Assembly (NCBI GenBank): GCA_036260805.1 | Contig: DATALZ010000029.1 | Span: forward strand, 1 to 13,310 | Reading direction: 5' to 3' | DNA length: 13,310 nucleotides | DNA from: Thermocaproicibacter sp036260805 | Lineage (GTDB): Bacteria; Bacillota; Clostridia; Oscillospirales; Acutalibacteraceae | Part shown: positions 6,374 through 12,961 of the stretch, piece after piece | Position numbering within the stretch: position 1 is the first letter of the stretch | How the letters are laid out: every line of letters begins with the position of its first letter | The notes under the pieces: model-generated | Seen by the model: the letters and a program-made list of their open reading frames with translations, nothing else | Database searches by the model: none | What the model was told of the DNA's origin: nothing | Program-made: the position numbers and the translations under genes

Positions 6374-7243
6374 TTACCGGCCCGCCGCACAGCGCAGCCA
6401 AGCGCAGTATGCGGTAACCAGCAAAGCGGTATTTGCATTTTGATCCAGCGCTCTCAGCGCCTTCTCAGTTTGATCGATCATTCGTACAAGGCTCAGTCGC
6501 GTAAGACCGCCGCCCAGCGCGGCAGCGGTTTCCTGCTGGCCGGAAAGACAGCTCGTCCCCCCGGAGCGCACAACGAGCGCGTCGCGGAAAAGCAGCAGGA
6601 GCTGTTTGAGAACGCCGCGGAGCCCTTCTTTGTCCTTAATAAGGCCTGCAGTTCCGAACAGCAGATCCGCTTCGCCGGAAGCCATTACGGAGCGCGCAAT
6701 TTGATTTGCCAGAGTCCAGTCGCCGGGCAGGCTGCCCCCCGCAACGGAGAACAGCTGAGCGCGGGAGCGAACCGTCGGAAGCAGCGCTGCGGCACTTACG
6801 GTGGTTAAAACAAACAGAACGTTTTCCGGTGGTTCCTCCAGAATTTTCAGCAGAGCATTCTGCGAAATCTCCGACATATTCTGAACGCCGAGCAAAACAA
6901 AGACCTTGTGCGGCGCTTCATTCGGGCGGATAAACGCATCGGAACGGATCTGCCGGATTGCGTCGACCGGAAACGCCCGCGGGTTTTCGTCCCCGTTCAG
7001 CGTAAGGATATCCGGGTGTGAACCCGCCTGCGCCTTTATGCAGCCTGCACATTGCCCGCACGGTTTATCGCCGCCGGAAAGGCAGACCGCCGCTTTTGCC
7101 AGAACTGCGGCAAGCCTGTCGGTTCCGCTCCCCGGCTCGCCTTCCAGAATTACGGCATGGGGCATTCTTCCTTCCGAAAAAGCGAGAGAAAGGCTTTCCC
7201 GGACATCCCCGCCCCCGTCGAATCCGTCAAAACGAAGGCTCAT
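6374..7243 (-). CDS. holB: DNA polymerase III subunit delta' (clamp loader)
   Basis: A 289-residue AAA+ protein, the delta' member of the clamp-loader complex that opens the sliding clamp. The P-loop region reads GEPGSGTD (35-42); the Walker A Lys is missing, as is usual for delta', which is a non-hydrolysing stator. A zinc-binding set follows: Cys54, 62, 65 and 68 (CGQCAGC). QNALLKILEEPPE (128-140) is the strongly conserved sensor region. The SRC motif is SRA (160-162): the arginine finger Arg161 is kept but the usual Cys is Ala. It is somewhat shorter than many homologues, with a reduced C-terminal domain. The ATG overlaps the darA stop (ATGA), so the two are translationally coupled. Confidence 0.93.
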   Translation of the reverse strand: MSLRFDGFDGGGDVRESLSLAFSEGRMPHAVILEGEPGSGTDRLAAVLAKAAVCLSGGDKPCGQCAGCIKAQAGSHPDILTLNGDENPRAFPVDAIRQIRSDAFIRPNEAPHKVFVLLGVQNMSEISQNALLKILEEPPENVLFVLTTVSAAALLPTVRSRAQLFSVAGGSLPGDWTLANQIARSVMASGEADLLFGTAGLIKDKEGLRGVLKQLLLLFRDALVVRSGGTSCLSGQQETAAALGGGLTRLSLVRMIDQTEKALRALDQNANTALLVTAYCAWLRCAAGR

Positions 7244-7563
7244 ACTTTTTCAAACCGCTCCACGCCCAAGACGAAAATCGTAGACCCGCCTACGGTGACT
7301 TCTACCGGATACGCGGAGTACATCCCCATATCCATCGTTGTCGTATTGGGTACAAGCTGTGTGCGGCGGCGGCTCTGTTTTGAAATGATCTCGATTACCT
7401 GATCGACCTTGTCGTCGTCGGTACCGACGATAAACGTGGTGTTCCCCGACTTGAGGAATCCGCCCGTTGTAGCCAGTTTTGTGACGGAAAACCCGTCTTT
7501 TGTTAAGGCGGCGGCCACTTTGCTGCTGTCGTCGCTTCCCACAATGGCCATTACAAGTTTCAT
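7240..7563 (-). CDS. darA: DarA/PstA, PII-like cyclic-di-AMP receptor
   Basis: A 107-residue trimeric PII-like protein known in Firmicutes to bind c-di-AMP (YaaQ/DarA/PstA). The start MKLVMAIVGSDD, the binding signature TTGGFLKSGNTT (32-43), the loop after QLVPNTTT and the closing PVEVTVGGSTIFVLGVERF match the family over its whole length. ATG at 7563 has GGGAGGG upstream. In Bacillus, tmk precedes and yaaR follows this gene; here it is preceded by the decarboxylase gene directly and overlaps holB. Its downstream partner is unknown in all organisms I know of, so the sequence cannot say which process it controls. Confidence 0.97.
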   Translation of the reverse strand: MKLVMAIVGSDDSSKVAAALTKDGFSVTKLATTGGFLKSGNTTFIVGTDDDKVDQVIEIISKQSRRRTQLVPNTTTMDMGMYSAYPVEVTVGGSTIFVLGVERFEKV

Positions 7564-7616
7564 TTAAATCCCTCCCGCTGCTGTACACGCTGCACACAGT
7601 ATATTTCAGTTTATTT

Positions 7617-7643
7617 GCGGAGCACTATTTCTATGCGTTCCGC
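7617..7643. repeat. Imperfect inverted repeat between the decarboxylase gene and darA
   Basis: GCGGA (7617-7621) and TCCGC (7639-7643) frame a hairpin that extends inward by a few more pairs with a mismatch. On the minus strand no U-tract follows, so it is not a good terminator for the decarboxylase gene. On the plus strand it is followed by TGATTTTATTTT, but no plus-strand gene ends here. It could be an mRNA processing or stabilising structure. Confidence 0.4.
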
Positions 7644-7648
7644 TGATT

Positions 7649-8932
7649 TTATTTTAACACTTTTATTCGCAAAAAGCCATACCCGCGCAGAAACTCGGAC
7701 GCTTCTTTTGTAATCCTCTCGCCGGGCATTGTTACCGGCACGCCGGGCGGGCACGGGCATGCGGCCTCCGCCGCGATTCTGCCGACGGATTCCCATAAAC
7801 TGACGGTTTCGGATTCGGCAAAAATTGCCTCGCGCAGCCCGCAGGCTACGGGCGGAAGCGGGGGCAGCGGCAGCCCCTGCGGGAGCGGCTCCCCTGCCGG
7901 AATGTTTTTGACCGCGGATAATACTCTTTCAAAATCCTGTTCCGTATTGAACGGTGTGGCAATGAGCACTAAGTACGCGTCATCCGCGTACTCCGGTTCT
8001 ACTCCGACAGAGCGGAACAGCTCCGCCGCTTTTGTCCCTTTCAGGCCGACGGAAGCCGTATTCAGCGTTATGCGGGTCGGGTCGCAGAGTCCGTCCGGAA
8101 GAGAAATGCCCAGCTCCTGCGCCATTCTCCTGACTTCAGCAACCTTCTGCTGAAGCGGGCGGAACGCGCCGGGATGAGATTCGAACCACTCGCGGGCAAG
8201 ATCAAGCGACGCCATTATTGGGTAAGCGGGGCTGGTGGAACCAAACAGGGCCATCGCCTGCTTTGCCCCATCCGCATAACGTTTGTCCGCAATATTGAGC
8301 CACGCACCGCCGGTCAGCACCCCAAGCGTTTTGTGGGCGGAATCCGCCGTCATCGACGCGCCGAGAGCGAGCGGGTGAAGCTTTGGTTCGGTAAACATCA
8401 GGTGCGCGCCGTGGGCGCTGTCCACAAGCAGGGGGACATTTTTGGCTTTGCATGCGGCGGAAATGGATGCAATATCGAGAATCTGCCCGTAATAATTCGG
8501 GCTGGTAACATAAACCGCTTTCAAATCCGGATTCGCGGCGATTGCCGGAACAATATCACGCGGCATGACCCAGACCGGCTCCAGCCCAAGCAGAGCCATC
8601 GCATTGACCGCCCCTCGGTGAATCACACGGGAACAGAGAATTTTGCCGCCGTTCGGAGCGGCCAGACGGAACATGGCCTGAATACAGAGCGTACAGCCGC
8701 CCGCGGAAAGACAGGTGCGCGCTGTTCCGAAGAATTTTGCCGCGAGCTTTTCCGCTTCAAGAATCGGCCCGCAGGCGTCGAACAGGCTGTCGGTATCCGG
8801 CAGCTCGGTGAAATCGAGGGAATATAAATCGCGTGGGAGGGCGGCAGGATTGTTCTTATGGCCGGGAGTATGGAACGAGGAACGGTGCAGGTCTCTGTGG
8901 CGAATCAATGCGGAATAAAGAGGAGTGGACAT
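7649..8932 (-). CDS. Orn/Lys/Arg decarboxylase-family PLP enzyme (YaaO-like)
   Basis: A 427-residue pyridoxal-phosphate fold-type I protein of the Orn/Lys/Arg decarboxylase major-domain family, in the position of Bacillus yaaO. Signatures are SFHTPGHK (19-26), the cofactor-binding DSAHGAH (171-177) and SADSAHKTL-like region with the Schiff-base lysine in SAHKTLG (Lys201). The C-terminal part retains CPPGVPVTMPGE. It lacks the extra N-terminal wing domain of long biodegradative decarboxylases. ATG at 8932 gives the expected MSTPLYSAL start with AAAGGA upstream; an ATG at 8983 adds 17 residues with no ribosome site. The substrate amino acid cannot be fixed from sequence. Confidence 0.92.
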   Translation of the reverse strand: MSTPLYSALIRHRDLHRSSFHTPGHKNNPAALPRDLYSLDFTELPDTDSLFDACGPILEAEKLAAKFFGTARTCLSAGGCTLCIQAMFRLAAPNGGKILCSRVIHRGAVNAMALLGLEPVWVMPRDIVPAIAANPDLKAVYVTSPNYYGQILDIASISAACKAKNVPLLVDSAHGAHLMFTEPKLHPLALGASMTADSAHKTLGVLTGGAWLNIADKRYADGAKQAMALFGSTSPAYPIMASLDLAREWFESHPGAFRPLQQKVAEVRRMAQELGISLPDGLCDPTRITLNTASVGLKGTKAAELFRSVGVEPEYADDAYLVLIATPFNTEQDFERVLSAVKNIPAGEPLPQGLPLPPLPPVACGLREAIFAESETVSLWESVGRIAAEAACPCPPGVPVTMPGERITKEASEFLRGYGFLRIKVLK

Positions 8933-9152
8933 TCGGGTAATTTTCCTTTCATGACAGCAGAGATATAGAAGTGAATTTTTCATGGAGAAAGGCTTTCAGA
9001 GTGTTCTGACTTTGTACTTAGTAAAAAGTCCTTCCATAATACCCGCAAACAGGGGCAAAAGTTTCCCTCTGGAGGCTAACTTTTCACAAAATTTTTATTT
9101 TTACGCGATAGCGGCCGCAAGATGCCGGGCAGACAAAAAAGCCGTTGACCGT
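8933..9152. other. 220-base gap with no gene
   Basis: The gap separates two minus-strand genes (LCP protein end, decarboxylase start). I see no ORF worth calling, no clear -10/-35 pair and no perfect hairpin. Just after the LCP stop the minus strand reads ACGGCTTTTTTG, a U-rich tail with only a weak preceding dyad (GTTC with GAAC around the stop), so termination there is possible but poorly supported. Confidence 0.4.
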
Positions 9153-10199
9153 TCAGGAGTAAGAACCCGACGGAATATCATTTTCATAGATAAACTTCGC
9201 AAGCGTTTGCCTGCACTTGTCTAAATCCACACCCAAACAGTCCCCGGCCTCATTTTTGATGTTCGTATATTCGCCCTCGGCCGGAACCCGGTTCTGACTG
9301 AGGGGATAATTCAAATAAGTCAGCGAATTTGCCAACATACCCTCAATTTCGTTCTTCTGCATATTGGTTAAGATCAGCGGGAATGTATCGTGGAGAACAC
9401 CGTAAATGGTCAGAAGATTTGACGATTTCATCTTATTGACAGCGCTTGTGAAGACTTTGCGCTGACGCTCGGTGCGCTCCTGGTCGTTGCCGATGTCTCG
9501 TATGCGGGAATAGTATCGCGCCTGCAGGCCGGAAAGGTTGTTCACAACACCGGGGCGAACTTTCCTGCTGTCGCCGGAATAAGCATTGATCAAGCCGGCC
9601 TCAGTAATGCCGTTCGAGTTTGTTTCATTCGTCAGTTTTATCTCAACGCCGCCGAGGCGGTCGATGATCCCGGGGAATTTGGAAAAATCGACTTTGACAA
9701 ACCGGTCGATATCGATTCCAAAGTTTGCTTCTAAAGTCAAGATGACTTTTCTGATCCCTTTCTCCTGCCCGCCGCTAAGGCTGTACGCTTCACACAGCTT
9801 ATGGCTGCCGAGCCCGGGGACTGCAACGTACATATCGCGCATAAAGGAAGTAATTTTGAGTTTTTTATGGCGGGTATCGACCGAAACGAGCATCATGCTG
9901 TCGCTTCTGCCGACATCGTTTTGCTGGTAATCGTCCGTGCCTAGCATCAGGATATTGATGACCGCATCATCGTGGTACAGACCGCCGACGATGCCGGATT
10001 TCGCATTTGCTCCGCTTTGGGTACTGGCGGTCTGAAAAAGGTTTTCTCCGCTTGTTTCCGATTCGTTGGGGAGAACGTAGTGAATCCTGTTCAAAAGGCT
10101 GTCGGCATAAAGGCAGGCGCCCCCGCCGGCAAGGAATACCAGGCTTAAGACTAAAATGACGATATTGCGGAACAGCAGAAGCTTACGGCTTTTCATCAT
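9153..10199 (-). CDS. LytR-CpsA-Psr (LCP) family protein, paralogue 1
   Basis: A 348-residue type II membrane protein: short basic N-terminus, one TM helix (about 10-31), a Ser/Thr-rich linker, then an extracellular LCP domain (about 80-260). LCP proteins transfer undecaprenyl-linked glycopolymers (wall teichoic acids, capsule) to peptidoglycan. Conserved residues visible are LGTDD (86-90), GRSDSMM (97-103), SFMRDMYV (118-125), DFSKFPGIIDRLGGVEI (171-187) and RTERQRKVF (242-250). The C-terminal region (LSQNRVPAEGEY to the end) has a Cys near DAGDC-like EAGDC that also occurs in paralogue 2. ATG at 10199 has AGGGG 6 bases upstream. It lies downstream of the second LCP gene but has its own promoter. 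Confidence 0.95.
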   Translation of the reverse strand: MMKSRKLLLFRNIVILVLSLVFLAGGGACLYADSLLNRIHYVLPNESETSGENLFQTASTQSGANAKSGIVGGLYHDDAVINILMLGTDDYQQNDVGRSDSMMLVSVDTRHKKLKITSFMRDMYVAVPGLGSHKLCEAYSLSGGQEKGIRKVILTLEANFGIDIDRFVKVDFSKFPGIIDRLGGVEIKLTNETNSNGITEAGLINAYSGDSRKVRPGVVNNLSGLQARYYSRIRDIGNDQERTERQRKVFTSAVNKMKSSNLLTIYGVLHDTFPLILTNMQKNEIEGMLANSLTYLNYPLSQNRVPAEGEYTNIKNEAGDCLGVDLDKCRQTLAKFIYENDIPSGSYS

Positions 10200-10275
10200 A
10201 TGATTCCCCTTTTATTGAACCGGTGGATTCACCTCTACGATGGCCTTAATATAATGCTGTATTTGCATTTAAAAC

Positions 10276-10304
10276 ATTATAAATCCGATTCAATGAAAAG
10301 TAAA
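10276..10304 (-). promoter_or_regulatory. Promoter of LCP paralogue 1
   Basis: TTTACT (complement of 10299-10304), a 17-bp spacer and a perfect TATAAT (complement of 10276-10281) lie about 77 bases before the start codon. The leader contains a small dyad, GGTG/CACC (10222-10233). Confidence 0.72.
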
Positions 10305-10333
10305 TAAAAATCTGTTCAGGAATCATGGCTTCT

Positions 10334-10367
10334 GAAAAAAGCCGCACGGCTTTCCGGCTGTGCGGCT
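10334..10367 (-). terminator. Intrinsic terminator of LCP paralogue 2
   Basis: AGCCGCAC (10340-10347) and GTGCGGCT (10360-10367) form a perfect 8-bp stem with a partly paired 12-base interior. In minus-strand RNA it is followed by UUUUUUC (10334-10340 region). It lies 40 bases after the paralogue 2 stop. Confidence 0.87.
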
Positions 10368-10408
10368 GATCTGGAATTCTATAGGAATAAAGATATTCTT
10401 TAACGTAC

Positions 10409-11452
10409 TTAAGAATAACTGCCCTTCGGGATATCGTTTTCATAAATAAACTTGGCAAGGCTTTGTCTGCACGCGGTAAGATCCGGTACCAGGCAGTCGC
10501 CCACATCAAGACTTTCGCTCTTGAACTGCCCGTCCCCCGGAACACGGTTCTGGACGACCGGATAATTCAGGTATGTGAGCGAATTTGTTGCCATGCCGAC
10601 AATTTCATTTTTCTGCATATTGGTTGTGACAAGGGGAAGCGTATCGGCAAGAGCACCGGTAAGGGTCGGCAGGTTGGACGTTTTCAGCTTGCTTACAAGG
10701 CTTGTAAACACTTTACGCTGGCGCTCGGTGCGTGCATAGTCGTCGCCGATTGCGCGGATTCGCGAATAATAGCGCGCCTGCAGACCGCTGAGGTTCTGCT
10801 TTCCTGCACGAACTAGATGCCTGTCTCCGGAATAGGCGTTGATCAGACCGGCTTCCGTCTGCCCGAGACTGTTGGTTTCGGTGGAAAGCGTAATCTCCAC
10901 GCCGCCGAGGCGGTCGATGATTTTTGGGAAAGCACTGAAATCCACAATCACGAAACGGTCGATATCAATGCCCAAGTTTGCTTCCAAAGTGGAAACAACC
11001 TTTTTTGCGCCCTTCTCTCTTCCGCCGGACAGACTGTAAGCCGCGTTCAGCTTGTTGCTGCCCAGGCCCGGTATGGCCACATACATGTCGCGCATAAAGG
11101 AAGTGATTTTCAGCTTCTTATGGCGGGTATCAACCGAAACAAGCATCATGCTGTCACTGCGGCCGACGTCGTCTTTCTGGTAATCGTCCGTACCGAGCAT
11201 GAGGATATTTGTGATTGCGTCATCATGATACAGCCCGCCAACAAGACCGGCTTTCGCGTTTGACGTGCCGCTTGTCTCGCTTGTGGTTTGAAAAAGAGTC
11301 CCCGAATCCGAATTTGATTCATCCGGGAGGACGTAATTGATTTTGTTTAGCAGCTGATCGGTATAAATACAGGCGCCGCCGCCGACGAGAAACATGAGGC
11401 TTAAGACTAAGATGATTATATTGCGGAGCAGCAACAGTTTACGATTTTTCAC
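10409..11452 (-). CDS. LytR-CpsA-Psr (LCP) family protein, paralogue 2
   Basis: A 347-residue LCP protein, closely similar along its entire length to the gene just downstream, so the two arose by tandem duplication. The GTG at 11452 was chosen because GAGGA (11461-11465) sits 8 bases upstream and because it aligns with the start of paralogue 1 (VKNRKLLLLRN against MKSRKLLLFRN); the ATG at 11503 would add 17 unconserved residues. It has the TM helix near the N-terminus, then LGTDD, GRSDSMM, SFMRDMYVAIPG, IDRLGGVEI and RTERQRKVF, all LCP core motifs. The linker and C-terminal third differ most from paralogue 1 (GDGQFKSESLDVGDC). It probably attaches a wall glycopolymer to peptidoglycan. It has its own promoter and terminator. 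Confidence 0.95.
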   Translation of the reverse strand: MKNRKLLLLRNIIILVLSLMFLVGGGACIYTDQLLNKINYVLPDESNSDSGTLFQTTSETSGTSNAKAGLVGGLYHDDAITNILMLGTDDYQKDDVGRSDSMMLVSVDTRHKKLKITSFMRDMYVAIPGLGSNKLNAAYSLSGGREKGAKKVVSTLEANLGIDIDRFVIVDFSAFPKIIDRLGGVEITLSTETNSLGQTEAGLINAYSGDRHLVRAGKQNLSGLQARYYSRIRAIGDDYARTERQRKVFTSLVSKLKTSNLPTLTGALADTLPLVTTNMQKNEIVGMATNSLTYLNYPVVQNRVPGDGQFKSESLDVGDCLVPDLTACRQSLAKFIYENDIPKGSYS

Positions 11453-11460
11453 AACATCAT

Positions 11461-11465
11461 TCCTC
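11461..11465 (-). promoter_or_regulatory. Ribosome binding site deciding the GTG start of LCP paralogue 2
   Basis: GAGGA on the minus strand lies 8 bases before GTG at 11452. No comparable site precedes the upstream in-frame ATG. Confidence 0.7.
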
Positions 11466-11490
11466 AACTTTGTATTGTTCCGAGGGCTGA

Positions 11491-11510
11491 AAGGCCGGCG
11501 CACCGGCCTT
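11491..11510 (-). promoter_or_regulatory. GC-rich hairpin in the LCP paralogue 2 leader
   Basis: AAGGCCGG (11491-11498) and CCGGCCTT (11503-11510) form a perfect 8-bp stem with a 4-nt loop. It lies downstream of the promoter at 11536-11564, hence in the 5' leader. The tail after it in minus RNA is UUUCAGCC, poor for termination, though it could weakly stop readthrough from the yfbR-like gene or act as a leader structure. Confidence 0.6.
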
Positions 11511-11535
11511 AACTTCCGATAAACTTAATTTTTAT

Positions 11536-11564
11536 ATTATATACCTTATAATAGAAAATGTAAA
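11536..11564 (-). promoter_or_regulatory. Promoter of LCP paralogue 2
   Basis: TTTACA (complement of 11559-11564), a 17-bp spacer and perfect TATAAT (complement of 11536-11541) start immediately after the stop codon of the upstream gene. Predicted start is near 11529, giving a leader of about 77 nt. Confidence 0.85.
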
Positions 11565-11566
11565 TA

Positions 11567-12148
11567 TTATTCCTGCTCGTCAAGCGTAAGGCTGTAAGAA
11601 GGAAGAAACTGCTCCATAAAATAATCCGCCTCGGGCAGATGCATTTCTTCCACCGATTTGCGGAGCGCGGATTCCGCACTTGAAAATTCGCTGTTGCCCA
11701 TGCGCTTTTCCTCTACGCACTTGACCACCGCGGAAATTTTATCGGCGGCTTTGACAAGCGGAAGGAGATCGCGGTCGGTTTCCAGCGGTTCGCCCAGGAG
11801 GGGGCGGTAGGCCGGCTCAAGGTCTTCCGGCAGGAAGCTCAGCAGTTTATTCCTCGCGACGGTTTCCACCTCGCGGTAGGCGGAACGGATTTTCGGGCTG
11901 TAATATTTCACAGGGGTCGGCATATCGCCCGTAATAATCTCCGTTGAGTCGTGAAACAGGGCAAGCACCGCGGCCCGCTCCACATCCGCTTTTCCGCCGA
12001 AACGGGTATTTCGCAGGACGGCAAGCGCATGGGCGATCACCGCTGTTTCAAAACTGTGTTCGCATAAATTTTCGCGGCGGGTATTGCGCATCAGCCCCCA
12101 CCGGTTTATATTTTTCATACGGGACAGCATTGCAAAGAAATGGTACAT
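11567..12148 (-). CDS. yfbR: YfbR-type HD-domain 5'-deoxynucleotidase
   Basis: A 193-residue HD-superfamily metal-dependent phosphohydrolase. It matches E. coli YfbR, which removes the phosphate from deoxynucleoside 5'-monophosphates, nearly end to end: FFAMLSRMKNINRW near the start, LMRNTRRENLCEHS with metal ligand His31, LFHDSTEIITGD with His66-Asp67, MPTPVKYY, LVKAADKISA with Asp136, and DYFMEQFLPSYSLTLDE at the end. Its role is nucleotide-pool balance in the cytoplasm. ATG at 12148 has AAAGGA about 11 bases upstream. It is the first minus-strand gene left of the divergent region; I found no convincing -35/-10 pair for it. Confidence 0.93.
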   Translation of the reverse strand: MYHFFAMLSRMKNINRWGLMRNTRRENLCEHSFETAVIAHALAVLRNTRFGGKADVERAAVLALFHDSTEIITGDMPTPVKYYSPKIRSAYREVETVARNKLLSFLPEDLEPAYRPLLGEPLETDRDLLPLVKAADKISAVVKCVEEKRMGNSEFSSAESALRKSVEEMHLPEADYFMEQFLPSYSLTLDEQE

Positions 12149-12276
12149 AGGTTCGGGCGTCCTTTCGTATCACTATTTTAGTATTTCCCAGGTTCTCCCC
12201 ATATTCTCTTTTTTAATCTTAGCGTTTTCTCATCAAAATTCAATATAATATTTAAAAATTTAGCTATGATTGTACA

Positions 12277-12304
12277 TTGTTTGGACAAAACATTATGTTA
12301 TAAT
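12277..12304 (+). promoter_or_regulatory. Extended -10 promoter of the yfhO-like gene
   Basis: A perfect TATAAT (12299-12304) is preceded by TGT, giving the extended TGnTATAAT form. The -35 at 16-bp spacing (TTGTTT, 12277-12282) is weak. Predicted start is near 12311, leaving a leader of about 168 nt. Confidence 0.7.
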
Positions 12305-12310
12305 AAGCAC

Positions 12311-12478
12311 AAAGGCGGCATACCGCCGCAGACTGACGACAAAATCGTGCATCAGCCTGCGGCGGCCTGCCAATAATTCCGTGAGAATTAATTTTACGAC
12401 TGAAATCAGCACTTTTTCTCCCGCATTAGGGAGAAGGCGAAACTCATCCCACGACAAAAATTTCGGGGAGGCGGCGCG
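12311..12478 (+). promoter_or_regulatory. Long structured 5' leader of the yfhO-like gene
   Basis: The leader holds several exact dyads. GGCGG (12314-12318) can pair with CCGCC (12323-12327). CCGCCGCAG (12323-12331) pairs perfectly over 9 bp with CTGCGGCGG (12357-12365), with CTG/CAG and ACGA/TCGT nested inside. AATTC/GAATT lies at about 12375-12390, and TTCTCCC (12416-12422) pairs with GGGAGAA (12429-12435). The first two stems share bases and exclude each other. The ribosome site GGGGAGG at 12465-12471 overlaps another GGCGG copy (12470-12474). No known riboswitch consensus was recognised. Structures are seen in sequence; a regulatory role is inference. Confidence 0.5.
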
Positions 12479-12961
12479 GTGACGCAATTTCATGACCTGC
12501 GGGGCGACAAGGCCGGTTATTACTGCCGTTTGGCTTTTTTTTACGGTCTGGGTGTGGCGCTCCTGTTTTTTGTTCCTTTTATCATTTTTGACAACGGATA
12601 TTTCCTGTTTTACGGGGATTACAACGTACAGCAGGTTCCGTTCTACCAGATGGCCCACGATGCGATTCGCAGCGGAAACTGGGGCTGGAGTTGGACAACC
12701 GACCTCGGCGTCAATTTTATGGGTTCCTATTCGTTTTATCTGCTGGGAAGCCCGTTTTTCTGGCTGACCATTCCATTTCCAAGCTGGATGGTGCCGCACC
12801 TGATGGGCCCGCTGCTGATACTGAAATTCGGCTGCGCGACCCTGACTTCGTTTCTCTACCTCCGGCGGTATGTGCGCCACCCGAACTACGCCATTATCGG
12901 CGCGCTTTTGTACGCGTTTTCAGGAATTTCTTCCGGTCGCGGTTGTAATACTGGAAGATAA
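12479..12961 (+). CDS. 5' fragment of a YfhO-family membrane protein, truncated at an inversion junction
   Basis: GTG start at 12479 with GGGGAGG 7 bases upstream. The first 149 codons are a good match to the N-terminus of YfhO-type multi-TM proteins, large membrane proteins (usually over 800 residues) linked to glycosylation of cell-envelope polymers. Seen here are a TM helix at about 17-36, then the extracellular acidic/aromatic loop FYGDYNVQQVPFY (45-57), GNWGWSW, NFMGSYSFYLLGSPFFW, and further TM segments ending in ALLYAFSG (about 142-149). After the Gly codon at 12923-12925 the frame reads 11 unrelated residues and stops at 12961. The following DNA encodes a later YfhO segment on the opposite strand. 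The gene as it stands is therefore broken, by a true rearrangement or by a sequence chimera. Confidence 0.87.
   Translation: MTQFHDLRGDKAGYYCRLAFFYGLGVALLFFVPFIIFDNGYFLFYGDYNVQQVPFYQMAHDAIRSGNWGWSWTTDLGVNFMGSYSFYLLGSPFFWLTIPFPSWMVPHLMGPLLILKFGCATLTSFLYLRRYVRHPNYAIIGALLYAFSGISSGRGCNTGR

Noticed and set aside
7564..7648. A remnant of tmk between the decarboxylase gene and darA
   Set aside because: Only 85 bases are present, with no P-loop codons in any frame; tmk is simply absent here.
8174..8827. Plus-strand ORF of 217 codons inside the decarboxylase region
   Set aside because: It is a GC-rich shadow of the PLP enzyme, with an Arg/Gly-rich unstructured product.
8933..8983. Longer decarboxylase start at 8983
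   Set aside because: No ribosome site precedes it, and the extra residues (MKNSLLYLCC...) do not fit the family; the 8932 start gives the expected N-terminus.
12293..12880. Minus-strand ORF of 195 codons over the yfhO leader and start
   Set aside because: It is antisense to a recognisable YfhO N-terminus and a structured leader; the product shows no domain, and it is basic and low in hydrophobic structure.
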